Positions 1 through 11,439 of a DNA stretch of 64,000 nucleotides are shown here, piece by piece (position 1 is the stretch's first letter; the number at the start of each line of letters is the position of its first letter). The translations under genes and the position numbers were made by a program. A model generated the notes under the pieces. The model was not told the origin of the DNA and searched no databases. It saw only the letters and a program-made list of their open reading frames with translations. Source of the DNA: Physcomitrium patens. Taxonomy: Eukaryota > Streptophyta > Bryopsida > Funariales > Funariaceae. The DNA is taken from contig NC_037255.1 of NCBI RefSeq assembly GCF_000002425.4, positions 2,239,847-2,303,846 on the forward strand, given 5' to 3'.

Positions 1-1175
1 TGATGGGAATTCCGACTGATAAGCGCCAGGAGATTTGACGCACGGGACACTAGTGTAGGGGTAATGAGTTTCATATCTGGCGCTTCCATCCGAACCGAGT
101 TTTCTGAGCTTGGAGTGAATTCTATGTCGTGCAGCGGATGAGTGGAGTGGCGAGGACGCGGTGAGTGTTTGGTTTTAGTGAACTCGCGGTTCAATCTGTG
201 GTTGCGGGTGGTGGGTTTGGGTTCGGAAGTCAGTTGGAAGTTGGGGTGATGGAGTCGAGCGCCCCGACACCGCCGTAGTCTATCTTGTAATGGATGTGCA
301 CAAGCCTGGGATCTGCTGTCGTCAGTGTAGACTATCAGAATTGGTTGCCAAAGTTGGTATGTGGAGCCCATGTTCTTGCCTCTCCTCAATAAGGCAGGGT
401 TTTTCGATCGAGGCGCTGATCTTTTCGTGATGGCTGATAGAACCCTTTTCCTCTCTTTTTGCAATTCGGGTGTTTGCTTTGATACTAACGTCGTCAGCGG
501 TAATGGTTCCACACACCTAGGTCTGTTGCTCTGTTGAGTGGCACTCTCAAGCTGGTTTAGTCAGAGCCGACGACCTCTTGGGGTTCTCCCGCAAGTGCAT
601 TTAGCATATCTTTGGTGGATTCTGCATGCGTCTTCTCTTTGAAGGTCTCCGCTTTACTTGAAACCTCTCCTTACCCACTCAATGTTCCAAACCTTCCCAG
701 AACAAGCCAGAATTACGGTCCTCAGGCTGAGATGATGTAATCCCGAGGATTCATCAGCATTTGGAGGTTACAGAGCTGCTACACATCTCTTTATTCAGGT
801 TATTTGACGTCGACCGAAGGCCCGTCCTAGCGATTTCTCGGTGAGCACGGCGACGTGACACAGGTCTTTGTTCCACTAGGATTTCTTTTTTCTCTAAAAT
901 TTCGGGTTTGGCTCACCGCTATTGGCAACTTCATGGGGGTAGAGAAACTGCAACAAAGTATAGCAGGTGGAATGAGCTTCCATTAAGCTCTCAAAACACC
1001 GTTCAAGGATGCCATACACGACTAGGGTTTTCCACTCTACAATTTTCGACATTTTGAGTGGAATGGGTTTCTAAAGAGGGGGCCATTCAGACTTTAAGCC
1101 TACATGTTACCTCAGAAACTTATGTGACTGAGTAGCAGAAAAAGGTGGTTGACATCCAAGTCGGAAGCGGAGGAG
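1..1175. other. Upstream region of the annexin gene, no coding gene seen
   Basis: No conserved protein was recognised on either strand; open frames here are short and unsupported. Being directly 5' of the annexin start, it probably holds that gene's promoter and 5' UTR, but I could not place a convincing TATA box or transcription start. Confidence 0.4.
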
Positions 1176-3646
1176 ATGGGGACATTGACGTTACCACCTT
1201 ATTTCAATTTACAAGAAGATTGCAAAGAACTTCGATTATCTTTCAAAGGTGTTGCTTTAAATTCCTTCACTAGCTATTCCTGCTCGTACCACTCACTATG
1301 TAAGGAGTTTACGCACATTCAATTCGGAGTTTATTCAGTGGACAAGTCATGCTTGTATGGCACATATCTCGGAGAATCTATCAGATGGTGAGTATGGTGA
1401 GGTGGATGAACCGCAGGGCTGGGATGCAATGAGAAGAGAGTGATTGAAATCTTAGGAAGGAGAACGCAGTCCCAGCGACTTGAGATTGCACAGGCTTATC
1501 AAACTGTCTATGGGGAGAGCTTGCACAAGCGACTCAAAGCAGCCTTCAATGGCAAGCTTGAGGTCAGTCTAAATTAACAATGTGTTCACGCTCAATTTGA
1601 ATCTGAGGAGTGCTTTGAGGGACTCAGCTTACATTGAACTTGCAAGAGGGTGGTGTTGGTTTAATCTGTGCTGTAGAAGCTGTTTTTAAGAGTCTTGGAT
1701 TATGTTTTTACTGGGAGAGAGGAGGGAGGGAAGGGGCCACCATTATCACCTTAGTCCTTCTCTAAGCTCATTTAACTGTCGAATGGTGGTGGTCCTTTGA
1801 AACTCCTATAAACTGGACCTTGTTTTCATTGGTTGGGTTTTGTGATGGTGTGAATGGGTATAGAAATGTATACTCCTATGGATGATGGATTCGGCTGAAC
1901 GTGACGCAATACTTATGTATGAATTGATGAAAATTGGGGGACGAAAGGCTGATCGTGCCCTTATTGGGATAGTGTGTACACGAAATCCAACTCAAATATA
2001 CGCAATCAAGCAAGCATACTATACCATGTTCAACCAAACTTTAGAGAACCACATCGATGGCACTAATTCACATTTCGTGGAGTTCCAGCATAAGGTGAGT
2101 GACTTGGACATTACCTGTGTGCCTGATTAGTGTCGTCAATTTTTTGATATCTTGACTGTTGAATCTTTATTTTTTCTGTACATTTAGTACAAACCTCAAA
2201 GCCCTTTCCTGTCCTCCAGAGCAAATGGGCTTTCTGGCGTGGAGGTGAATCCAAGCCGAAGGAAATTCATAAGCGGCCAGTTAGCGTAACTAAGGTAAGC
2301 CTACCTGACTGGCGGGATAAGCCACCAAAGTAGGAACTCCAACCAGGTCGTCCATTGTAGATGCAGATCTCAGTAACTGTCAGTATTTTGGACTTTAATC
2401 CCACGGAAAAAGGTGAGATCGGTTCCGCCAAAGACAATGTCCGGCTCATTACCGAGCTATTAGTTTATTTCTTTGAGTTTATCAGACTGTTTCTAGTATG
2501 TTGCATATGGTCTAGAGTTTTCTTGATAAAAAGAATGTCTAAATTGTTTTCTTTGCATGACGTGCAGCTTCTTTTGGCGCTAGTTCGTGCAAGTCGACCC
2601 GAGAACTCAACCGTTGACAGACACATTGCTTTGAATGACGCACACCAACTGAATAAGGTTTTCACTATTGTAGGAAAAGTAGGTAATGAAGACACTTTGA
2701 TCCGCATTTTTTGTACCCGGAGTGCACAGCAGCTGACTGCTACATTAAATTACTATCATCAACACTACGGCCACGATTTTGAGCAGGTTTGGTTGGTCTG
2801 TTTCGTGGTTTGTCTTACAGTTTTTCTAGTTTATTAAATTTGCTTAAATTTGGCCCTATCACCTTATTGGTTTAAAATATAGATGCCCCTTTTGTATCTG
2901 GGTTGATGATGATCACTACATGTTGAGATCCAATGTTGTGTATGCAGTCCCTAACGAGGGAAAACTCTGGAGAATTCGAACAAGCGCTGCGATGCACCGT
3001 GATATGTTTCCGACAGCCTGCGAAATTTTACGCGGAGGTACTCTTATTCATTCAATTCTATTCCAGTGAGGTTCTTTGACCATCGAAACATGTACATTAC
3101 TGTGTATGGTGATAGAAAATCATTTCATCAGCAATGCATGCGTCTTTGTATTGACTTGAATACTCTTTGTGCCCAAAAATGTGTATTGATCGGGTTTTTG
3201 GCTATAAGCTCATGTTTTGTTGAAAGCATTGGCGTGTTCTAACTGGAAACTTTTTGGTATGTTAACAGGAACTGTGTAATGCATTGGGAGCAGCAGGAAC
3301 AGACGACGACGCTTTGATTCGGGTGGTAACGACGCGAGCTGAGGTGGACATGCAATATATCAAGTTGGAGTTTACGAACCTAAGCAAGAGAACATTAGAA
3401 GAGATGGTTGCCAACGACACAGCTGGTACCTACCGATATTTTCTTCTCACCCTTGTTGGACCTGGAGACCTAGGTCTGTTCAGCCCAAGAACTTCTATTG
3501 GCTCAGCATCCTTTTACAGCCCAAGAACTTCGAATGGTTCTCTGACTGCATCTCGTGGTCAGCAATCCATTGGCTCGCACAATGGTTCCGTGGTTTCATA
3601 CTACACTAGTCCCAGGTCTAGTGGTCAGGGTTCCTTCCAGATTTAA
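1176..3646 (+). CDS. Annexin with serine-rich C-terminal tail (six exons)
   Basis: Calcium-dependent phospholipid-binding protein of the plant annexin family, acting at membranes. Inferred exons: 1176-1248, 1417-1562, 1864-2094, 2568-2786, 2948-3037 and 3269-3646. All introns are GT-AG and the frame stays open across every junction, giving about 378 residues. The ATG at 1176 gives the family-typical start MGTLTLPP. All four annexin repeats are visible: repeat 1 with GLGCNEKRVIEILG, repeat 2 with DRALIGIVCTR, repeat 3 with NEDTLIRIFCTR, repeat 4 with DDALIRVVTTRAEVDM. The type II calcium loop is imperfect in repeat 1 (GLGCNE where GxGTNE is usual) and repeat 4 (GAAGTDD), so calcium binding may be weakened. 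Plant annexins are usually about 315 residues; the extra C-terminal ~50 are Ser/Gly-rich with three SPR(T/S)S motifs. Exon limits are read by eye. Confidence 0.92.
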
Positions 3647-4595
3647 CCCAGTCTTTAGGAAACAGGAATCAAGTATGAAATCCTTTTCATCCTTGAAAAT
3701 TAGTTCGAAATCATACCCTTGTTCAATAGTTTCTCTTTGGACAAGCTCACCTTTAGGACAGGACTCCATTGTACAGAGGGAGTATTGTTTCCAGAGTCAT
3801 ACGCTGCCATCCTGCTAAACTCGTCAGTGTCTATTGCATTATAGTTTACTTATCCCATGAAGGAGTCTAAACAAGAAATCACAGGAGAATTGCTAGTAGT
3901 TGCCTTGTACGAGTACTAGAAAAGAGAATGTTATTATATACTGAAATGTGTTGACCTTTGGGACGTAATTTTATCGTCAGTCAAGGATTTCTTATTGAAG
4001 GTCCAACAAGGGTGAGACGAAAATTCACGATTCTAGTCTACGAGAAAGTCTGTTATCAACTCATGCACATAGCTTGAGAAAAGCTTTCGGAAAGAGAAAG
4101 AAAATTTGACCAAATCTAGTGGAATCTATTGCTACGCATGTTGATAACACAATGTGCATGTCAAGTTTATGCCAAGTACGCAGGAAGTTTTTGATGGTAA
4201 ATGCACAATTTTTCGTCTCCTCCCATCTTCATGAAGTAAATCTGGCTCATAAGAAGGTTGAACAATACTCTCTACTACCAAAGCGATATTAATATATTCG
4301 GTAATTTGCAGCCCTACATGCGAAATACAATATCTTCAACAGTCCCAAATGCCATCAGAACACTTCATTCTAAACCATTTTGAACAGCTCTACCTCAAAT
4401 TTTAACCCCTCGAATAGTCTTCCCTCAATCCACAGTCAGTCTATTCTGACTCATCTTTTTAGTATTCTATACTAATCTCCACATGGCCCATAATACAGCA
4501 TCTAGCATTCTTGAAAGTTCAGCAAGGATGAAATGAAGGATGTTCGATTAATTTTTTTCTATAATAGATCACATATACTTCAGTGTGTCGATGAA
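3647..4595. other. Intergenic, between convergent genes
   Basis: Lies between the stop of the annexin (+) and the stop of the START-domain gene (-), so it must hold two converging 3' UTRs. It is AT-rich and no further gene, repeat or RNA was recognised. Confidence 0.4.
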
Positions 4596-5312
4596 TCAAG
4601 ACACCAGTACCGAAGCTGGGGGCGCTGGGGCAGCGAGCTTCTCCAATTCTTGGACATACAGATTGGTCCCGCTCATAATGAAGGGCACAAACCGGTCACT
4701 ACCAGCTTGAGATGGGCTGAACCGAAAAGCCCACCTCACCAGAGTTTTCCCATCTTCTTCCTGCATGGCCTGTGATCACCAAGGAAAAATCGATCTGAAT
4801 CTCAAATCGTGACAGTTACTCCATTCAGAGCTCTGTTACTGGTCTCTGCAACACAATGGTTTGCCAGAGCTTGACCCACGAATCACCTGATCCATAGCTA
4901 GATAGCCACTACTTCGATCAGCTAGGTAGGGAGGCTTGGAAAATAGATGCACAGAATGATAAGAAGGTGCATACGAGATTATTACCTGGAAAGTGGAGTA
5001 ATAGCCGGGATCTACACCGGTATTGTTCTCAAGAAATTCATAAGAGAATACGTGTTCCGAAGGGTTGATCGCCACCAGCTTCTGCTTCGCCCACTGGGCG
5101 GATTCGGTGTCTGTGCGGCCGGGGAGGTTAGTAACCTTCCTAGTGCACCCTGGGACTCGGTTCTCCCCTTCTACAGGCTCAATTGTGAGCAGATTCGGGA
5201 ATCTAAGGAAGTCAGACGCCACGTCCCACACCTTGTCAATAGGCGCAGATATGCTCTTCTCTACCACACCATTCCAGTGTACAGTCGGACATCCTGGAGC
5301 TGCTTCAGCCAT
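4596..5312 (-). CDS. START/Bet v1-fold protein (polyketide cyclase / lipid transport superfamily), two exons
   Basis: Small single-domain protein of the plant polyketide cyclase/dehydrase and lipid-transport superfamily, the group of lachrymatory-factor-synthase-like proteins, related in fold to PYR/PYL receptors. Members hold a hydrophobic ligand; the ligand here is unknown. Exon 1 is 5312-4986 from the Met that begins MAEAAPG (an in-frame Met 11 codons upstream at 5345 is possible) and exon 2 is 4769-4596, joined in phase 0 by a GT-AG intron, for about 166 residues, the usual size. Family features in order: the SISAPIDKVWDVASDF helix start, an NLP loop, WAKQKLVAI, SYEFLENN, then in exon 2 KTLVRWAFRF and a C-terminal amphipathic helix ending LEKLAA. 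No signal peptide or membrane segment. It lacks the PYL gate and latch motifs, so it is not called an ABA receptor. Confidence 0.85.
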
Positions 5313-5345
5313 CGCACAGACAAGCAACCGTGAATCTCTATTCAA

Positions 5346-8300
5346 ACCAGACTAATGTCGTGATACACACGTAACTTATACCGCCAGCTAACTCTTGATT
5401 GTGAGAGCTTGTCTAAGTACTACAATACCTCCGAAGAGACAGTCCCGAGGATGTTGCCACTAACCACGATGAAGAGCAATAAAGGTGAATTAAACATATC
5501 TTCAAGTGAGAAACTTTATAGTGGTCGTGGCAATGACCTCGGAGGCATGACCAGCTCATTCATTGCCTGTACAATATAGGTCCTACAAGAGTGGTGCCAC
5601 TCCTGGGTCCACCGTGGACAAAATCAAAGTTCCTAAAACTTCATAGATGATCAGTGTATGCATGCGTTACGAGGATGATCTTGGCGAAGCTGCAAATAGG
5701 CTGTCAACTCAACCGCAGTGTTCGTTTTCAATTCGTGCACAGCTCTGCACAATTGTCTGTACGACAGCGACTGCACAAGATCTCGGTTTCAACAAGTAGA
5801 ATATACATCGCAGTGCACTTTTCAGTAGTCCTGTTCGTCATACAGCCGACTGAAGTTGCTGGAGGATAAAACAGATAAAAGTAATTAACCCGTGGGCTAC
5901 AACTAATTTGACAAACTTCGGTGAGAGACTTTAACCGGTGCAAATTTTATAATGTGATGGCTGGTTCTCGTAATCGAATACAAATTAAACAGTTAAGCAA
6001 CAGGCTAGAGTTCATTCTCCACGGTGAATGGACACGTTTTACAAGAAAGACTAAACGTCCCCCTTATCGCTTTTGAGGTTCTAGGCGACATGACACTAAG
6101 TTCTAGAAACACAGTTTCTGTTCTCTAAAGAAGTCACATGTAACTGAGCGGACGGTGGGATGGTCATGTTCTACTGACAGTACAGTGTCTAGCATGAATT
6201 ACAAGATGCTTCTGTTGAAATAACTCAAATCTGACTTTTCCTTCAAGGTTGAAGAGAAAGATTAGAATAATTAAAAGCTGCTCCAGCTCAGAACAAGGTA
6301 GCCTTATCATAGATTTCTGCGGTGATAAGAGGCTTTTGAGCTTGTGTGGATGAGACCAGGTAGCATTAGTCAGAAGAATCTAGCATTGGCCTTTTTCTGA
6401 CAATTAGCATCCACTTCATATGTTAGACCCAACGCATTCTAGTTAGATATTCTTCAGATTGAAAGTTTTTAAAGTCATTTCCCATAATGCTGGATATCAA
6501 CAGAATCCAAATGGAAATTTGAAACTAGATATGCGCAAATACATAACTTACCTCATAGAATAGCATCAAATCCTGGTTGTTAGGTCTTACAGAATGAAGA
6601 AAAATAAGGTTTGAAACCGTAATCCACTCAATTTTAATGTCGTTTCTTTAAAACAGTTCTGGAAGAAATATTTTTAGGATATTACCATCTGAACATGATC
6701 TTGAATACATACTTGTATTCAAGTAAAATTTTCAAGAAGATTTGTGTACAAAAAATAGCATTTTCGATACTTTAAAGTAGAATAAAATGTACGTAGCATT
6801 TCTTGAAAAGTTTTTATAGAAGAGATAGTATTCTTTGCCACATTACAGAAAGTTCATTAAGAAATGACTCTCCGTTAATATGCTTTCTAGAGAGCCCAAA
6901 GGATGATGTCGTCAAGGAAGAACTCACCTGTAGAGTATCGGTTGGAATGAATCACAACTCACAGCCTCTCGAGGTTAATTTGATGACCTGCCCACCTGTT
7001 TTTAATGAGTATAGGACACCGAAACACTGCACATTGGAGGACACTGCAGCTTATTAAACTCTTGAACAATAATTGCGAGACTGCTGGATTCGTTGAGTGA
7101 AGAAAAACTCTAGACCTTCAAGACAGGTCCAATTTTGACGTAACGTAAGAGTGGCAGTTACAAGCTGCAGTCAATCAGTCAGGATAAGAAATGCATAGAT
7201 ATTAGCGAATTATTTATATTCGCAATCCTTTTGCCCATTCAGTGAGATCTTGCCAGGCTTAACTATCTCCATGAAGACAACTTACTGGGACTTGAGGTTC
7301 ACTAGGCACTGTATGAGGTCAGTTTTGTCCCTTCGCATGGCCTAAAAAATTTGGTCCGGGCCGATGTTTCATCTGACAATTTTCGAATTATGGGTGACCA
7401 TGGGTCCCGTTTGAGTAGAAACCTTCAATCAACCGATGAGAGAAGACGTAGCTGTCTTGCATAGCACACCAACTCATACCAGTTGCAATCCTGTCATTCC
7501 AGACGGATATGTTCGTAGATTCTCGACACCAACCTGCATTATGTACTCGCCGGTACCTCAGCCCTTGAGGGCCCTACCGATATATTGGAGTACAGGGTTG
7601 GAGGCTTGGAGCTGGTCAATGCACACATTCTACCATAATACCAATACTCTACCACAAATTGAGGGTTACATGCTAGTTGGTGCAGATTCAAGTGCACAGA
7701 TTCTCACAAAAAGGGCAGAGAATCGTCCGCTAAAATTTGATTGTAGCTACCGATAGAGACATTCAATCTGTCTGCTGATCCCCTGAGCCAAGAGCCAAGT
7801 GCAGCCATGAAGTTGTCTTAGCCTAGGCATTGGATGCATTTCGTGATTGCTAGTCAGCCCGGTCCCAGGTCGTCTGTTCTGCATGGCACACCATGTGGAC
7901 ATTTCGCACGAAGCTAAGCTTGGGTTGTGCTGTACAATCCTGTGGGTCAGGGTCACTTGGATCAATCGATCATGATCAAGTCAAGTCAAACCTAATATGA
8001 AATCCAAACAAACCTGGCAGATCATGCACATCCAAATTACGTACAAACAAAGCAAGATTACTTACACGCTACAGCCGCCCAAAGATTCCCATTTACTGTA
8101 TCATTTCAACAGCTCCTCAGAAAATTCGCGCCATATGACCTCGAAAGGACACGGGCATAAAATATTTCTACACACAAGACGGCATTTCATTTGATCAAAG
8201 CAAATTTGATCCTTAGAAATGCCTCAGGCTAACTTACGTCTGGAGATAGAGTACTTGCGAATACTTCAATTTCAATCATTCTTACACCCAATATTCTCTT

Positions 8301-8998
8301 ATATAAACGAAATCACCGTCCAACAGTCGATCAGCATGATTCGGTGTTCTGCCGAGAGGACGCAGACAGTGATGATTAAAAAGGCAATGGCGTCCGAAAA
8401 CCTCAAAAGAACGGCTTGTGAACTTGGCCGAAGAATGAAACCCCAGAGATGACAGCTTGACAGTCAATTTGGATTGGAGTTATCGATCAAATGTGAGGCC
8501 AGCGACAGGGGTTCACAGGATGCCACCGTTCACTGCTGAGTTAATCTGTGCCACCGTAATCACACTCAACCCGTGGACGCACAAGACCTTTCTGCGCTCC
8601 GATGTAGGATGCAGGCATACGGAGTTTTCACACAATCCACTTCAAGATGATGACCGCAGCTGAGGACAATTCTTGACGCCCTTTACTATCACCAGATGTC
8701 AATTTTAGGTCGGGCGTCAGGTTCATCTGAAAGTTTCCAAAGCATGCCGACAAAGGGTTACTGTCCGGTTGACTGATGAATATGCCTCTTGAATGGCAAT
8801 GCAGGAAATTCAGCACGTTACACAAGTACATATTCAACTACCTAGCGTAGAAACGTTGGCTCTAGATCAATGCAATTACCACCCGTACTAGTAAAATTAA
8901 AGAGTTGTTAAGAGGACCATATATGGAAGAAAAGAAAAGTAGGAAGTCTCAATGCTTAACATCAGCAAGATTGCACACAAAGAGAAGTGTCAACACTC
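5346..8998. other. Long intergenic region without recognisable gene
   Basis: About 3.6 kb between the divergently placed START-domain gene and a decayed LTR. It contains only short open frames (for instance 7436-7756 + and 6803-7057 +) with no family resemblance, no splice-compatible extension I could find, and biased composition. The segment 7300-8000 is richer in CG than its surroundings. I see no tRNA or rRNA. Confidence 0.35.
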
Positions 8999-9042
8999 TA
9001 AATAATGTTAGAAGTAAAATGACTTACTTCTAACATTATTTA
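8999..9042. repeat. Perfect 19-bp inverted repeat (hairpin)
   Basis: Arms 8999-9017 and 9024-9042 are exact reverse complements around a 6-nt spacer (AATGAC). The core word is ATGTTAGAAGTAA. A diverged further copy of one arm (CTTACTTCCAACATT) lies near 9104. It could be the remains of a small inverted-repeat element or a stem in a transcript; it sits just outside the decayed LTR that follows. Confidence 0.6.
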
Positions 9043-9166
9043 CTTATAACATAGAGATTACATTTGATGTAGATTACAAAAAAGAAGTATTGAATAAAAT
9101 GCCTCTTACTTCCAACATTCTTTCCTCATAAAAATAAATAAATTATATTTGATATAAATCACATAA

Positions 9167-9560
9167 TGTCAAGGACACAAATTGGAAGAAGATACATAAA
9201 GTCATGGAATTTGTGTCAAAAGGAAAATGACAAAATAGAAGAAAGTATGTATATTCAAGGAAGAATTTAAATGGCTATTGCCAAAGACTAAAAAACATAA
9301 GATTCTTGAAACTATATTAAAAAGGAGTTGACAAGAGTGAGGAAGGCCTCACTCTTGCCTCTATATATACTACTTAACTAAGAAATACGTGGCGACATGC
9401 TATAGGACCTCTAATATGCATTCAACTTGTAGAACATATGTCTAATTTGCAAGGCAAGTTTCTTAGGTGTGCACCATATGTCTATTGGACTTGAAATTTC
9501 CAATGGACTTGTGTAACTAGTTTTGTAAGAACTGAATACCAAACATTCAACATTATGGGC
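9167..9560 (-). mobile_element. Decayed family A LTR (solo or fragment)
   Basis: Begins TGTCAAGGAC like the outer end of family A LTRs in this window and shares, in order, the AATGGCTATTGCC block, the GGAGTTGACAAGAG block, the TATATATA box and the ACGTGGCGAC block with the LTRs at 35507, 41328, 60541 and 61102. Orientation matches A1 (minus). Similarity fades after about 9490 and the terminal GCCGTGACA is not found, so the right end is approximate. No internal coding region adjoins it. It lies a few hundred bases beyond the 3' end of the VPS2 gene. Confidence 0.75.
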
Positions 9561-9740
9561 CAGCTGCAAGAAATAGTACATGTACTATACACAGAACCAA
9601 TATCAACAATAATCAAGTTTTCTTGTGCCACAGCCATAGCTAACTTAGGTTATGTATCTCACTAGAATCTCATAAACAAATTTTCTGGATTTGCAAACAC
9701 CTGGTTTAAAGCTAAGTAGCGGCCTGAGAAAATTATGCGC

Positions 9741-11439
9741 TTACTCCCCTAATTGAGAACACATTTTGCGCAAGTTGTCAAGACGAGCTTGTAAGTCACT
9801 GTCGATCTTTCCATCATCCGATGCTGGATCTCTTGCTCCCTGAGGTTGAGATATTTTTGACGGTGTAGCTCGCTCAGGAGCTGCTGTTGCATGAGCTGGA
9901 GCCGTCAACAACTGAAGCCCACCCACATCAAAATGCACTTAAGTATGAGACGCTCAAAACCCTGACGAGGACCACAAAAAGCTCCCATAATAGACAGTGT
10001 TGTGAATAAATGCCAACTCCGCATAATTGCATTAGACAAGACAATTCGCAATATTTACGGGTGACAATATTGCCAGGTTCATATCTAGGTTCTTTAAAAA
10101 TTTCTTTTTTTTGTTCCTTGAAGTGCCCAGCTCCACTCATGAAAATAATTTCCACAAAGACCTTCAGTTTCCATATTTTCGTTAACACATCAACTTCTTC
10201 AGGCATTCACAATGACGACGGATAAGTATAATACTGTAGAGAGCTCTCTATACGGAAACAATTGAGTTATCATGAGAGCTTAGTAACCTGAGAGTCGAGG
10301 TCGATGCCAATTTCATCAAGTACTTGACTCACGAGCTCCTCAGTTTCCTCTCCCTCTTCATCTCCATCTAAAGCATTGTCAATAGCATCGCCCATGGCTT
10401 CAGTTGTCATTTCCATCTTTTCGTTTTGCCTTTCAAATTCCATCATAATCTTTTGCAATGCAGGTAAATTCATCTGCTTATTCATTTGCCCCATAGCTTT
10501 TGTAACGCCCTTCATTGCGTCCTCCATAGCCTGCGTTGACTTCAACAACTTCCGAACCCAAGGTGTAGGTCGCACCACAACCGCCCCATGATACCGAGCA
10601 ATGTTGCAGACCGCAGCACTCATGTTCTCCTGTAAACAAGGGAGTAATTGCTATGGAATCGCTTGCTTAATTGCGTAGTGACATATCTTGCAGCTGTGAT
10701 TACAGACCACTGAATTTAGTTATTTGATGTCTAGATCCAATCAAATCCTTCGCAATCACCTAGACTGCGCCATTAAAAGTTCATGCCCAACAGTGATTGA
10801 TGAAATTAGCACCATGTATGATATGGAAACAAACATTGGTTAGCCTAGAATTAGTTTTCAATTAGTAAAGTTAAGCATGTGAGCTGCTGTTGATGAATTA
10901 ATAGCACTCATAAAACACGTGCTTTCTTTGCTACCTAGGTGGTGAAAACATTAAAACGATCTCAATTACAATCGATTAGGCTTGACTTTAAAGCACAAAC
11001 ATATTTAACACGTAGCAATGCAAACTGCTGTTGATAACGTGTGTGTCAAGCCAAGAGTCAATGCTTGAAATATCCTCGAGATGAGTTAAAAACCTACCAT
11101 TTGGCCTTGCTTAGCCGACATTTTTATCTCTACAATCAACTTCTTCTCTTGATTCTGCAAATTTTGTCTCTCGCGCTCTATCTCATGAATAGACTTGAAG
11201 AAGTTCTGTCAAACAACCCACAATGCATTACACTCTCATCACGAACAGAGGTCTGTGCTTCTTATAGTTTAAGAATCACGTCCTGGTCGCAAATTAGAGC
11301 TCCCAATGTACATTAAATACATTATCCAAAAACGCATATTGCATAGAAAATGAAAACAAAATTATCACCAAGCACAGACGATGATGCTGTCGTCAAATAC
11401 CTGCGGGAGTTTTCTTCTTTCCAAACAAGTTGAACTCAT
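9741..11439 (-). CDS. VPS2.1-like: ESCRT-III subunit VPS2/CHMP2 with altered N-terminus (four exons)
   Basis: ESCRT-III component that polymerises on endosomal membranes during multivesicular-body sorting and is removed by VPS4. Inferred exons on the minus strand: 11439-11401, 11205-11098, 10629-10288 and 9911-9741, all GT-AG and all phase 0, giving about 219 residues (Arabidopsis VPS2.1 is about 225). Strong matches: EIERERQNLQNQEKKL in exon 2; LKSTQAM, AMKGVTKAMGQMNKQMNLP, EKMEMTTEAMGDAID and QVLDEIGIDLDSQ in exon 3; and the C-terminal MIM1 helix DSDLQARLDNLRKM that binds VPS4 in exon 4. Oddities: the first 17 residues read in the wrong frame relative to the family, and the usual MAKDLIRTR segment at the start of exon 3 is not recognisable. 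It is either a diverged paralogue or a decaying gene; the C-terminal half looks well preserved. Confidence 0.8.

Noticed and set aside
4836-5345. START-domain gene as a single 169-codon exon
   Set aside because: The last third of that frame lacks family resemblance; a GT donor at 4985 joined to an AG acceptor before 4769 restores it.
7436-7756. 106-codon open frame in the upstream intergenic region
   Set aside because: No family resemblance, no splice context, and low-complexity composition typical of chance frames.
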